DNA of 22,901 bases from Candidatus Daviesbacteria bacterium RIFCSPHIGHO2_02_FULL_39_12 (lineage in GTDB: Bacteria > Patescibacteriota > Microgenomatia > Daviesbacterales > UBA10151), in the NCBI GenBank assembly GCA_001777055.1, contig MFCX01000024.1:1-22901 (forward strand), in the 5' to 3' direction. Position numbers and translations under genes: made by a program. Below are positions 5,600 to 13,291 of this stretch, one piece after another (within the stretch, counting starts at the first letter, position 1; the number at the start of each line of letters is the position of its first letter). The notes below the pieces were generated by a model that saw nothing but the letters and a program-made list of their open reading frames with translations, was not told the DNA's origin and made no database searches.

Positions 5600-6318
5600 A
5601 GAGGAAATTTCAAATCCGGCTTCACCTCGAAGGAGTCAAAGCCCACCTTCGAGGTGGATTAAGTTTCACGCTGGTGGAATTACTTGTGGTGATGGGAGTT
5701 TTGGCTATTGTAGGGACGCTGATTTTAGTGATTTTCACCAATGCTTTAAAGGGCAATAATAAAACACAAATAGTCGGGATAATTAAACAAAACGGACAGG
5801 CTGTTTTAGAAGTAATGGATAAGACTATCAGAAATGCGGATAATATAGTCTGTGTGACTACCAGTGGTAAGACTTTAGCAATAGTCAAAAATGGTGTATA
5901 TACCCGTTATAGATTTGTCCCTCCAAATAATACAAATTTGGCAATTGGAAACTGTGGAAATAGAACTGGTGAAGTGACTGCAAACGGTTGCTTTCAACAG
6001 GATTCTCCTGTACAGCCTACTCCTCCAGCCGCAGGAAGTGATATGAAACTTTTCATAGATGGTATTTGTGTTACGGATTATGATTCTTTAATAAATCCTA
6101 TTACTTTAACCGATACCAATTCTCAAACAGGAGTTTCAGTTGAATGTATTAACAATAGCTGCACCAGTCCGAATGAGATATTTAAGAAAGGACCATCTGC
6201 GGGGTTTAAAGATCAGGTGACTGTTAAATTTCAGGTGGCTCCGGCTGTTGGGGTTCCCCAGTCAGTTGCAGGGCAAATTGATGCGGCACAATTTCAGACA
6301 ACAGTGCAGCTGAGGTAA
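5596..6318 (+). CDS. Pseudopilin, PilW/GspJ-like, with hairpin in the leader
   Basis: 240 aa. The long leader (about 26 residues, MKRKFQIRLHLEGVKAHLRG) precedes GLS|FTLVELLVVMGVLAIVG. The -1 residue is Ser where Gly is usual, so processing may be slow or the site may differ. The leader contains a perfect 11-bp inverted repeat (5623-5656). The mature part has GNNKTQIVGIIKQNGQAVLEVMDKTIRNAD, typical of PilW/GspJ minor pilins, then a beta-rich domain with several Cys. It is translationally coupled to the gene before it. It may lie nearer the pilus tip, by analogy with GspJ/PilW. Confidence 0.82.
   Translation: MKRKFQIRLHLEGVKAHLRGGLSFTLVELLVVMGVLAIVGTLILVIFTNALKGNNKTQIVGIIKQNGQAVLEVMDKTIRNADNIVCVTTSGKTLAIVKNGVYTRYRFVPPNNTNLAIGNCGNRTGEVTANGCFQQDSPVQPTPPAAGSDMKLFIDGICVTDYDSLINPITLTDTNSQTGVSVECINNSCTSPNEIFKKGPSAGFKDQVTVKFQVAPAVGVPQSVAGQIDAAQFQTTVQLR
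5623..5656 (+). repeat. Perfect 11-bp inverted repeat in prepilin leader
   Basis: CACCTCGAAGG (5623-5633) and CCTTCGAGGTG (5646-5656) around a 12-nt loop. It could form a hairpin about 27 nt after the start codon and encodes most of the unusual leader. It probably arose by insertion of a small palindromic element. Confidence 0.8.
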
Positions 6319-6324
6319 TATAAT
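6295..6324 (+). promoter_or_regulatory. Internal promoter before the PilX-like gene
   Basis: CAGACA (6295-6300), an 18-bp spacer and a perfect TATAAT (6319-6324), then exactly 6 nt to ATG 6331. It starts one base after the stop codon of the upstream pseudopilin, so the second half of the cluster may be transcribed independently and leaderless. Confidence 0.6.
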
Positions 6325-6330
6325 GATTAT

Positions 6331-7251
6331 ATGAAAAACCAGAGAGGCCAGGTTATTTTGCTTTTGATTGTGATTATGACAGTGGCTTTGGCTATTGGCT
6401 TATCTGTTGTGCAAAAAAGCTTAGTTGATGTTTCCACTGCCTCCAAAGTGGAACAATCCTCCCGGGCATTTTCCGCAGCAGAAGCAGGGATCGAAAAAGC
6501 TTTAACAGGAACTGTCAATTGCACTGATTGCCAATATTTTTCTGATACCTCCTCAACTATTAAACAGATTAACACTAATTCCATTCCCTGTGTTCCGGGT
6601 ACAACCGGGTGTGCTCAGGAAGCAGGAGTGCGGCAGGTCGCTTTTGAATATCCGCCTTTAGCCAAAGAAGAAGTGGCCCAGGTTTGGTTAGCTGACCCAA
6701 CTGCTACTAATCTACCTGTTTGTACCGGAGGCACTTATAATATTTGTTACACTCAGTCCAGGCTCGATGTTTATTGGGGAAATTCTTCAATAGACAAGGC
6801 AGCCATAGAGTTGACTTTGGTCTATTATGATGGAGTCAAATACACATCCAGAAAATGGTATCTTGATCAGACAACCAGAGATCCTGTTAATGGATTTAGG
6901 CAAGTTTCTTGTAGCTCAACAACTTTAATCAGCTATATTTATCAGTGCAAAGTTACTTTGGGAGATAATTCGTATGCGGGTGGTTTTCCTCTGCCGACCG
7001 GTCTTATGCTGATTAGGGCCAGGCTGCTTTATAATAATACCTCCCAACCCTTTGCAGTTCAGGCAGGAGTAGCCTGTCCGGCTGCAGCGGGAAGTTGCAC
7101 AGCCTACTCACTACCTCCTCAGGCAAGGATGATTACTTCAACCGGAACCTCCGGGGAAACGCAAAGAAAAATTCAGGTCTTCCAAGAGTATAAAGTAGCG
7201 CCGCCATACTTTGATTATGCTATCTTTTCCGCCGGTGAAATCAAAAAATGA
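6331..7251 (+). CDS. PilX-like minor pilin / pilus assembly protein
   Basis: 306 aa. The N-terminus MKNQRGQVILLLIVIMTVALAIGLSVV has a Gly-Gln motif and hydrophobic helix but lacks the FTLxE consensus, as in PilX-type N-terminal domains. It continues VDVSTASKVEQSSRAFSAAEAGIEKAL; the (S/A)RAFSAAEAGIEKAL signature is characteristic of PilX/GspK-like proteins. A beta-rich C-terminal region with several Cys pairs follows. It overlaps the next gene by 4 bp. Expected function: minor pilin in the priming or tip complex. Confidence 0.82.
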   Translation: MKNQRGQVILLLIVIMTVALAIGLSVVQKSLVDVSTASKVEQSSRAFSAAEAGIEKALTGTVNCTDCQYFSDTSSTIKQINTNSIPCVPGTTGCAQEAGVRQVAFEYPPLAKEEVAQVWLADPTATNLPVCTGGTYNICYTQSRLDVYWGNSSIDKAAIELTLVYYDGVKYTSRKWYLDQTTRDPVNGFRQVSCSSTTLISYIYQCKVTLGDNSYAGGFPLPTGLMLIRARLLYNNTSQPFAVQAGVACPAAAGSCTAYSLPPQARMITSTGTSGETQRKIQVFQEYKVAPPYFDYAIFSAGEIKK

Positions 7252-7640
7252 AGGGTTTCTCTCTAATTGAAATGCTGCTGGTGGTGGTCACTGTCAGCAC
7301 AATAGTTTTTTTGCTGGCTAGTTTGCCGAATGCTTTTTTGCTGATGACCAAAAGTAAGCATCTCAGTTTGGCCAGGGAAATAGCCTCAAAGCAGATTGAG
7401 GACATCAGAGCAACAGCATTTGTTAATTTAATCAATGATACCACTGAAATTTCCGACATCAGACTCAATCAACTGCCTGATGCCGCCGGCGCTAAAATCA
7501 TAGCGGATTGCGAAGCGGCTGTTTGCACAAATGAAGAGAATATTAAACAAGTAACGGTGACAGTTTCCTGGAAAGATAATAACCAACTTCAATCAGTCAG
7601 TTTAAATACTTTTGTAGGAGAAGGAGGGATAAACCAGTGA
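7248..7640 (+). CDS. Pseudopilin, PilV-like
   Basis: 130 aa. MKG|FSLIEMLLVVVTVSTIVFLLA is a minimal class III leader with Gly-1, Phe+1 and Glu+5. The region HLSLAREIASKQIEDIRATAFVNL is typical of PilV/GspI-type minor pilins. A small domain with two Cys (CEAAVC) and a beta-hairpin ending follow. It overlaps both neighbours by 4 bp (ATGA at 7248, GTGA at 7637), indicating translational coupling. Confidence 0.85.
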   Translation: MKGFSLIEMLLVVVTVSTIVFLLASLPNAFLLMTKSKHLSLAREIASKQIEDIRATAFVNLINDTTEISDIRLNQLPDAAGAKIIADCEAAVCTNEENIKQVTVTVSWKDNNQLQSVSLNTFVGEGGINQ

Positions 7641-8206
7641 AAGGGTTTACTCTGGTGGAGGTGTTGGTGACCATGGGGATTGCCATCTCAGTAGGGGCAT
7701 TGCTGCTGGTAATTATAACAAACAGCGCAGGCATGTATTATAAGCAGTCATCAAAACTGCAGGAAGGTTTAAATATAAATGATTCCTTAGGCCAGATCCG
7801 GTCAGGCATCAAACAGGCAAATGCTGTCGCTGTCTCATATATTGACCAAGAAGGGGTAACTTATACTTCAAATTCCACCCAGCTGGTTTTAAAAATCCCG
7901 TCTCAGGATGCTTTGGGTAATATTATCCTTTTTGTCTTTGACTATTTTATTTATTTTTCTGACGGCTCCTTTTTACGTTTTAAATCCTTTCCGGATGCCG
8001 GCAGCTCTCGTAAAGTGGCAGATCAGATACTTTCAAACAGTCTTAACAGTCTTCTCTTTCAGTATTTTGATACGGCTGTGCCTCCTAATGAGGTTGCTCC
8101 GGCAAGCAGTAAAAAAGTCAAAGTGACTTTGACTCTTAAACAAAAGAGCGGAGCTGACTTAGAAATTAATACAGCTACATCGGAGGCCAATTTAAGAAAT
8201 GATTAA
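7637..8206 (+). CDS. Pseudopilin, PilW/GspJ-like
   Basis: 189 aa starting with GTG 7637 after AGGAGGG (7622-7628). MKG|FTLVEVLVTMGIAISVGALLLVI is an intact prepilin signal. GMYYKQSSKLQEGLNINDSLGQIRSGIKQANAV matches the PilW/GspJ pattern of a long N-helix followed by a RxxIxxA segment. The C-terminal half ends KVKVTLTLKQKSGADLEINTATSEANLRND, like the terminal strands of this family. It overlaps the next ORF by 8 bp. Confidence 0.85.
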   Translation: MKGFTLVEVLVTMGIAISVGALLLVIITNSAGMYYKQSSKLQEGLNINDSLGQIRSGIKQANAVAVSYIDQEGVTYTSNSTQLVLKIPSQDALGNIILFVFDYFIYFSDGSFLRFKSFPDAGSSRKVADQILSNSLNSLLFQYFDTAVPPNEVAPASSKKVKVTLTLKQKSGADLEINTATSEANLRND

Positions 8207-9995
8207 GAGTTTTTTTAACACTAGAGGTGAAAATGGGCAGATTCTGGTTGTAGTGTTCGCAGCTTTGGGAGTAATGCTTTTTACTCTGCTTTTTCTAATC
8301 GGAGGAGCTCAGGTGTATTTTCAAAATTCCAACTATTCGCTACTCTCAGAAAAAGCAAATGTTTTGGCAGAAGCAGGGGTGGATAAAGCAATTGCTTCTT
8401 TAAATAAAACGGGCGGCGATTATACCGGTGAGACTGAAACTGCGCTGGCCGATGGCGCATACTTAGTAACTGTTACTTCTACTGATGCGGCCACCAAAGT
8501 AATTGAATCCACAGGCTATATGCCTAATAAAAATAATCCTAAAGCAAAAAGGACAATTAAAATTACCGCCTCAAGAGGCGTAGGAGTAGCTTTTAACTAT
8601 GGTCTGCAAGTGGGAGAAGGAGGACTGGAGTTGGGAAACAGCAACATAGTCACCGGCTCGATATATTCTAATGGTAATATTGTATCAGGCAGCAGTAATA
8701 CAATTACCGGAGATGTTTGGGTAGCCAGCGGGCTTCAACCAAGCTCAGATCAGCAAACAGATTGCATAGGGGTAAATTGCCAGTATTTTTTATTTGGTAA
8801 AAATGTAAGCGGTGAAGACAGACTGGCAGTAGCTCAAAGTTTTAAACCTTCAAGCAGCGGAATATTAAATAAAGTTTCCATCAGGATAAAAAAATTTGGC
8901 AATCCGGCAGATATAACAGTTAGGATCCTGCAGGATAAGAATGGAAAGCCGGACAAAAACGCCATACTTACCTCCGGCACGCTATACAGCAGTTTGGTAA
9001 CTGCAGAATATGATTTGATAGACGTAACTTTTAACTCATCGCCGGCTTTATCGCAGGATACCCCCTATTGGCTGATGGTTGAGAGTTCTTTCAATCCGGC
9101 AAATTACTGGTCCTGGCAAAATGATTTAGCCCAAAGTTATCCGAGAGGCAACCCCGGCTGGTCTGATAATTGGTCAGTCGGAAATCCCACCTGGAATCCG
9201 ATAAACGGAGACTTGAGTTTTCTATCCTTTATGGGCGGCTCGTTAACCTCTATCCGGGCAGACAGCAATAAAATGACGGTGGGCGGTTCGGTGCATGCCA
9301 ACACCATAGAGAATGTAATTATCGGCCAGGATGCTTATTATCAGACCCTTATTACTTCTACAGTTTCCGGTGTTTCCCATCCGGGTTCTGCTGATCCTCC
9401 GCCTAAGGTTTTCCCTATTTCGAACGCTAATGTGGCTGACTGGAAAAATCAGGTTGATACGGCGGAAACTACTATTGTCGGAGATATTACCTCCTGTGTT
9501 TCCACTTTGGGTCCCGTAAAAATTGTCGGCAATGTTAACTTTAACAGCGGCTGCAGGGTGACAGTTAAGAGTCCTATTTGGATTACGGGCAATTTAACTT
9601 TAAACAGTAATAATATTCTAACGCTTGATTCAAGTTATCAGGGCGCCTCCGGAGTAATAATAGTAGACGGAAAAATCGAGATGAACAGCAATAATCATTT
9701 AAACGGTACCGGCATAGGCAGCAGTCTGCTGATGGCTTTAACAGCCTATGATTCCAGAGCTGATGGTGTTTCGGCCATAAAGGTGAACAGCAACGGCAAC
9801 AGCGGAGTTTATTATGCTGCAACCGGCATTATCGAACCGGGTACCGGTAATTCCTTTAAGGAATTGACTGCCTGGAAAATTAAACTGATTAATAATTCAG
9901 AAATTAATTACGAGACAGGTCTATCCAGCAGCCTGTTTAGTTCAGGACCGTCAGGCTCTTATTCTTTGGTTAAAGGAACATACCAAGTTAAGTAA
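8199..9995 (+). CDS. PilX-like surface protein with nested choice-of-anchor-R-type domain
   Basis: 598 aa. Residues 11-40 (ENGQILVVVFAALGVMLFTLLFLIGG) form a PilX-type N-terminal membrane helix, followed by LLSEKANVLAEAGVDKAIASL. From about 131 a Gly/Asn/Ser-rich beta-solenoid begins (LELGNSNIVTGSIYSNGNIVSG). It is interrupted at about 203-300 by a domain like the choice-of-anchor R module (RLAVAQSFKPSSSGILNKVSIRI ... DITVRILQD ... TPYWLMVESS). The solenoid resumes at about 350 (VGGSVHANTI ... IVGNVNFNSGC ... ITGNLTLNSNN). It is the largest subunit of the cluster, so it probably projects at the tip as an adhesin or display protein. The domain calls rest on motif recall. Confidence 0.82.
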   Translation: MIKSFFNTRGENGQILVVVFAALGVMLFTLLFLIGGAQVYFQNSNYSLLSEKANVLAEAGVDKAIASLNKTGGDYTGETETALADGAYLVTVTSTDAATKVIESTGYMPNKNNPKAKRTIKITASRGVGVAFNYGLQVGEGGLELGNSNIVTGSIYSNGNIVSGSSNTITGDVWVASGLQPSSDQQTDCIGVNCQYFLFGKNVSGEDRLAVAQSFKPSSSGILNKVSIRIKKFGNPADITVRILQDKNGKPDKNAILTSGTLYSSLVTAEYDLIDVTFNSSPALSQDTPYWLMVESSFNPANYWSWQNDLAQSYPRGNPGWSDNWSVGNPTWNPINGDLSFLSFMGGSLTSIRADSNKMTVGGSVHANTIENVIIGQDAYYQTLITSTVSGVSHPGSADPPPKVFPISNANVADWKNQVDTAETTIVGDITSCVSTLGPVKIVGNVNFNSGCRVTVKSPIWITGNLTLNSNNILTLDSSYQGASGVIIVDGKIEMNSNNHLNGTGIGSSLLMALTAYDSRADGVSAIKVNSNGNSGVYYAATGIIEPGTGNSFKELTAWKIKLINNSEINYETGLSSSLFSSGPSGSYSLVKGTYQVK

Positions 9996-10020
9996 TCTCA
10001 AAACTCAAATGTCAAAACTA

Positions 10021-10029
10021 TGTTACAAT
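10021..10029 (+). promoter_or_regulatory. Extended -10 promoter for pilMNO
   Basis: TGTTACAAT is an extended -10 (TG, N, TACAAT). No clear -35 lies upstream. The ATG of pilM is 13 nt after the hexamer, giving a leader of only about 6 nt. Confidence 0.55.
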
Positions 10030-10042
10030 AAAATTACTGTCT

Positions 10043-11083
10043 ATGGCAAAGATTTTAGTTGGTTTAGATATCGGTTCTTCATCCGTTAAAGTGGTTTCTC
10101 TTGCAAAAGAGAGCAAAGGGTATAAATTAGTTTCTCTGGGTGCGGTTCCTACTCCCCAACCGGGTTTAATATCAGATTCTGATACTGATCTGGAAGCTGT
10201 GGCAGCGGCTATTAAAAAGTTATTTTCAGTAACCAAAATCGAGGAAAAAAGAGTGGTAGTCGCCTTGCCGGAGTCAAAAGTTTTTACCAGGGTAGTGGAT
10301 GAATTGCCGTATTTAACAGATAATGAATTGTCCTCTGCCATCCGCTATGCGGCGGAAGAATTTATCCCAATGCCTCTTGCAGATGTTAACTTAAATTGGC
10401 AGGTATTGCTAAGATTTAATGATAAAGATGCAAAAAACAGCCGAACAGTGGTGCTGGTGGTCGCATCTCCAAAAAACGCAGTGGCAAAATATATCAAACT
10501 TTTAAGTTTGGCCGGTCTTGAGCCAAGGGCGTTGGAAACCGAAACAATTGCGATGACGCGCTCGCTTGCAGGCAATAACCCTTTTTCTCCCAGCACTTTA
10601 ATTATCCAGCTTGGCGTAAACACCACGGATCTGGCAGCTGTTTCCAAAGGCTTAATCTGGCTGACCAGGTCTATCTCAACAGGCGGCATGGCTTTTACCA
10701 GGTCTTTGGCCCAGTATTTTAATTTCGAGTTGTCCCAGGCCGAAGAATATAAAAAAATCTACGGTATGAACGAAGATCAGCTGGAAGGCAAAGTTTTTGA
10801 GACATTAAAGCCATTAATGGATATTGTAGCCCAGGAATCAAAAAGAGTAATTCAATCATTTGCGGCAAAATATCCGCAGGACCCTATTAAAAGGGTGGTA
10901 TTATCAGGGGGAGGCGCCAAGATGCCGGGTTTGGTGGTTTATCTTGCCAACAATTTAGGACTGGAAGTGCAGGAAGCGGATCCCTGGTATTCGATAGAAA
11001 AGAATGCGCTTCTTGCGCCAAAATTGTCACCGGTTGCTCCCGCTTACTCAGTGGCAGTGGGTTTGGCTTTAAGAGAGGATTAA
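10043..11083 (+). CDS. pilM: Type IV pilus assembly protein PilM
   Basis: 346 aa actin-fold ATPase of the cytoplasmic face of the pilus machine; PilM binds the N-terminal peptide of PilN. The N-terminal phosphate-1 loop is clear: VGLDIGSSSVKVVSL. The 1B region contains FTRVVDELPYLTDNELSSAIRYAAEEFIPMPL, very typical of PilM. The phosphate-2 region reads IIQLGVNTTDLAAVSKG, and the adenosine motif is VVLSGGGAKMPGLVVYL. Full length for the family. It is followed 4 bp later by pilN. Order pilM-pilN-pilO is conserved in many bacteria. Confidence 0.95.
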   Translation: MAKILVGLDIGSSSVKVVSLAKESKGYKLVSLGAVPTPQPGLISDSDTDLEAVAAAIKKLFSVTKIEEKRVVVALPESKVFTRVVDELPYLTDNELSSAIRYAAEEFIPMPLADVNLNWQVLLRFNDKDAKNSRTVVLVVASPKNAVAKYIKLLSLAGLEPRALETETIAMTRSLAGNNPFSPSTLIIQLGVNTTDLAAVSKGLIWLTRSISTGGMAFTRSLAQYFNFELSQAEEYKKIYGMNEDQLEGKVFETLKPLMDIVAQESKRVIQSFAAKYPQDPIKRVVLSGGGAKMPGLVVYLANNLGLEVQEADPWYSIEKNALLAPKLSPVAPAYSVAVGLALRED

Positions 11084-11087
11084 AAGA

Positions 11088-11633
11088 ATGGCCAAGATTT
11101 CAATTGATTTATTGCCGGCAGAGTTTAAAACAGAAGAAATAAAAAGAACCAGGTTTTATAAAATTTCGGTATTTAGCGTAGCCGTAATTTTACTGGCGGT
11201 CTTTTTATCATCTTTAACGGTTGCATTGCGGATTCTGCAAAGCCGGAGACTGGCCCAGATTCAAACCCAAATGGATCAAACAGAGATACGGCTTTCCGGA
11301 TTAAAAAACACCCAGGCATCCTTACTGCTTTTAAAAAACAGGTTGGCGGCAATAGATCAGTATCTTGGCAACTTTTCAAAACAGGTACAAGTTTACGATC
11401 TGATTAACGAGCTTATTCCCCCGGGTGTTGCTATAAACGGTTTTTCAATCAACCAATCAGGTGAGGTAGTATTTACGGCAACTGTTTCGGACGGAGAATC
11501 TGTGGATCAGTTAATTGATAACTTTATTTTACCCCAAAACAACCAGGGTAAAATAAAGCAAATTTCAATGGATGCAATCAGCCGCGGCAGAGACGGAGTG
11601 TACAGATTGAGCTTAAAAATTCAACCGAAATGA
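11088..11633 (+). CDS. pilN: Type IV pilus assembly protein PilN
   Basis: 181 aa bitopic inner-membrane protein. The N-terminus MAKISIDLLPAEFK corresponds to the conserved (I/N)NLLP peptide that docks in PilM. A single membrane helix lies at about residues 26-46 (ISVFSVAVILLAVFLSSLTV). A coiled coil (RRLAQIQTQMDQTEIRLSGLKN) and a small ferredoxin-like periplasmic domain follow (VYDLINELIPPGVAINGFSINQSGEVVFTATV), as in the PilN/PilO alignment complex. Overlaps pilO by 4 bp (ATGA), implying coupled translation. Confidence 0.92.
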   Translation: MAKISIDLLPAEFKTEEIKRTRFYKISVFSVAVILLAVFLSSLTVALRILQSRRLAQIQTQMDQTEIRLSGLKNTQASLLLLKNRLAAIDQYLGNFSKQVQVYDLINELIPPGVAINGFSINQSGEVVFTATVSDGESVDQLIDNFILPQNNQGKIKQISMDAISRGRDGVYRLSLKIQPK

Positions 11634-12313
11634 TGATTTTTTATCAGGCGCATAAATTATATATATTCCCTGTTGTGGTTGCTGCCTCCAGCTTAATACT
11701 CATTATATTTGTGATTTATCCGCAGATAAGCAGCCTGCTAAGCAATCAAAAAACTCAAGACGAGACCTTAGGTAAAATATCTGTTTTGGAAGCTAAAGCG
11801 CAGGCTTTAGAAAGTTATGATCCGGCTGATTTAAATTTGCGGGTCAGTTATGCTCTCAATGTTTATCCTGCCGAGAAAGATTTTATGACAGCCATAGGGA
11901 TACTTCAGAAATTAACCTCGAAACTGGGATTTGAAATCAGTTCGCTTGCTTTAGGATCAGCAGGTTCAAATAAACTGACAAATGCCCAAAGTTTTAATAT
12001 TAAATTGGATATCACAGGACCCGAAGCCATGCTCAATAAATTATTGAAAGATATTGAGTCTTCGCCCCGCCTGATGCGCATAAATAGTCTGGAAGTAAAC
12101 AGCAGTCGGCAAACAGGCGCTGGCGCTGCCGCATTAGTGGTAGACGTACTATTTGCCCAAGCTCCAAGCGGTTTTGGCAGTATTGATTCTCCTTTGCCTG
12201 AGTTATCATCAAAAGAGCAGGAGATTATACAAAAGTTAGCCCGGTTCAGCAGTACTGCTGCCCAGTCTGTAGTTAAATTTGGTCCACGAGGCAAGGAAAA
12301 TCCTTTTGAATAA
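11630..12313 (+). CDS. pilO: Type IV pilus assembly protein PilO
   Basis: 227 aa. One membrane helix at about residues 12-30 (FPVVVAASSLILIIFVIYP), then a coiled coil (DETLGKISVLEAKAQALE) and a periplasmic domain with PAEKDFMTAIGILQKLTSKLGFEISSL and FNIKLDITGPEAMLNKLLKDIESSPRLMRINSLEV, the core PilO pattern. A 45-residue tail after the domain (LPELSSKEQEIIQKLARFSS to GKENPFE) is an extra, possibly helical extension. It is the last gene of the plus-strand cluster. Its TAA abuts the TAA of trmD. Confidence 0.9.
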   Translation: MMIFYQAHKLYIFPVVVAASSLILIIFVIYPQISSLLSNQKTQDETLGKISVLEAKAQALESYDPADLNLRVSYALNVYPAEKDFMTAIGILQKLTSKLGFEISSLALGSAGSNKLTNAQSFNIKLDITGPEAMLNKLLKDIESSPRLMRINSLEVNSSRQTGAGAAALVVDVLFAQAPSGFGSIDSPLPELSSKEQEIIQKLARFSSTAAQSVVKFGPRGKENPFE

Positions 12314-13030
12314 TTATTTTAACAAATCCGGTCTGGCTTTTTTTGTTTTTTCCAGGGATTTTTGATAACGCCATTTATTAATTTCAGCATGATTTCCGGA
12401 AAGTAAAATTTCCGGCGCTTTCTCCCCCTCAAATTCTTCCGGCCTGGTATATTGAGGATGTTCCAATAGCTGGAAGTTGGAAGATGAATGATGGAGGATA
12501 GAAAAGGATTCATCTTCTACAGCCTCCGGTTTTTCTAAAACCCCTGGGATAAGTCTGGTAATGGAATCAACTATTACCATGGCCGGAATTTCCCCGCCTG
12601 TTAAAACATAATCGCCTATAGAGATTTCTTCGTCCACAAACTTGTCAATAAACCTTTGGTCTACTCCTTCATAATGGCCGCATACTATGATTAAATGGTC
12701 AAGGTTAGATAACCTTTGAGCATCTTTCTGTTTATAGGGTTTTCCTGAGGCAGAAGTTAAAATAATTTTTAATTTTAAATTTGAAATTTTAAATTCGGTT
12801 GGATCTACAATAGATTTTAAGGCACGGGTTAAGATGTCGGGTCTTAATATCATTCCTGTTCCTCCGCCGTATGGCCTGTCGTCTACTACCTTATGTCTGC
12901 CTTCTCCAAAACCGCGTAAATTTATGAGTTCAAAAACAACTTTACCTTTTTGCTGAGCCCTTTTTAGGATACTGGTATTTAAGATAGGTTCAAAGGCTTC
13001 AGGAAAAAGAGTGATGATTGATAGTCGCAT
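12314..13030 (-). CDS. trmD: tRNA (guanine-N1-)-methyltransferase TrmD with repeat-derived insertions
   Basis: 238 aa SPOUT methyltransferase making m1G37 in tRNA from S-adenosylmethionine. Diagnostic segments: LSIITLFPEAFEPILNTSILKRAQ, DDRPYGGGTGMILRPDIL, LIIVCGHYEGVDQRFID, EEISIGDYVLTGGEIPAMVIVDSI (trefoil-knot SAM site), HPQYTRP and LLSGNHAEINKWR. Two segments look inserted relative to E. coli TrmD as I recall it: FKISNLKLKI at about 79-90, and SILHHSSSNFQL at about 178-189. Both are encoded by heptanucleotide-period DNA (12761-12795 and 12472-12499). The catalytic core is intact, so the enzyme is probably active. Last gene of the rpsP-khpA-trmD operon. Confidence 0.95.
   Translation of the reverse strand: MRLSIITLFPEAFEPILNTSILKRAQQKGKVVFELINLRGFGEGRHKVVDDRPYGGGTGMILRPDILTRALKSIVDPTEFKISNLKLKIILTSASGKPYKQKDAQRLSNLDHLIIVCGHYEGVDQRFIDKFVDEEISIGDYVLTGGEIPAMVIVDSITRLIPGVLEKPEAVEDESFSILHHSSSNFQLLEHPQYTRPEEFEGEKAPEILLSGNHAEINKWRYQKSLEKTKKARPDLLK
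12472..12499 (-). repeat. Degenerate heptanucleotide array in trmD (array 2)
   Basis: On the plus strand it reads GGAAGTT, GGAAGAT, GAATGAT, GGAGGAT. It is related to the GGAAGTC heptamers of the pilin leader at 1906-1926. It encodes an extra Ser/His-rich loop in TrmD. Confidence 0.65.
12761..12795 (-). repeat. AT-rich heptanucleotide array in trmD (array 1)
   Basis: On the plus strand it reads AATAATT, TTTAATT, TTAAATT, TGAAATT, TTAAATT, five units with strict 7-nt spacing. It encodes the FKISNLKLKII segment of TrmD. Confidence 0.75.
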
Positions 13031-13039
13031 ACATAAATC

Positions 13040-13291
13040 TTAAATCGATTTCTCCGTTGCTGGTTCATTTAGCTGTAGGTTTATTCTGACATTTTCAGCA
13101 ATGGCCCTAACTGTCAAAAGTTTCCTGATAGCTCGGATTGTTTGTCCATTTTTGCCAATTATCAGACCCATGTCTGCGGGATCTACAGTTAAGGTTAATA
13201 TTATATCAGTTCCTTCTGCTTGCTCATCAATTGCAATTGCATCTTTGTTGCTGACTAAACTGGTGACAATATAATTAAGCAGATCCTTCAT
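13040..13291 (-). CDS. khpA: KH-domain RNA-binding protein KhpA
   Basis: 83 aa from ATG 13291. A longer ORF in this frame runs up to 13540, but that part is the antisense-free frame shadow of the rpsP tail (Gln/Lys-rich, low complexity). MKDLLNYIVTSLVSNKD is the canonical KhpA (YlqC) N-terminus. The single KH domain has the GxxG loop as IIGKNGQTIRAIRKLLTVRA, followed by VRINLQL. KhpA binds RNA, often as a partner of KhpB. The gene overlaps the end of rpsP by 17 bp and precedes trmD by 9 bp; rpsP-khpA-(rimM)-trmD is a common order. No rimM is present here. Confidence 0.92.
   Translation of the reverse strand: MKDLLNYIVTSLVSNKDAIAIDEQAEGTDIILTLTVDPADMGLIIGKNGQTIRAIRKLLTVRAIAENVRINLQLNEPATEKSI

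Noticed and set aside
9583..9822. Leu/Arg/Cys-rich minus-strand ORF
   Set aside because: It is an antisense shadow of the Asn/Ser/Gly solenoid codons of the PilX-like gene.
12325..12350. Intrinsic terminator for pilO in the T-rich run after its stop
   Set aside because: The GC part before the T-run does not form a real stem, and the stretch codes for the TrmD C-terminus (EKTKKARPDLLK).
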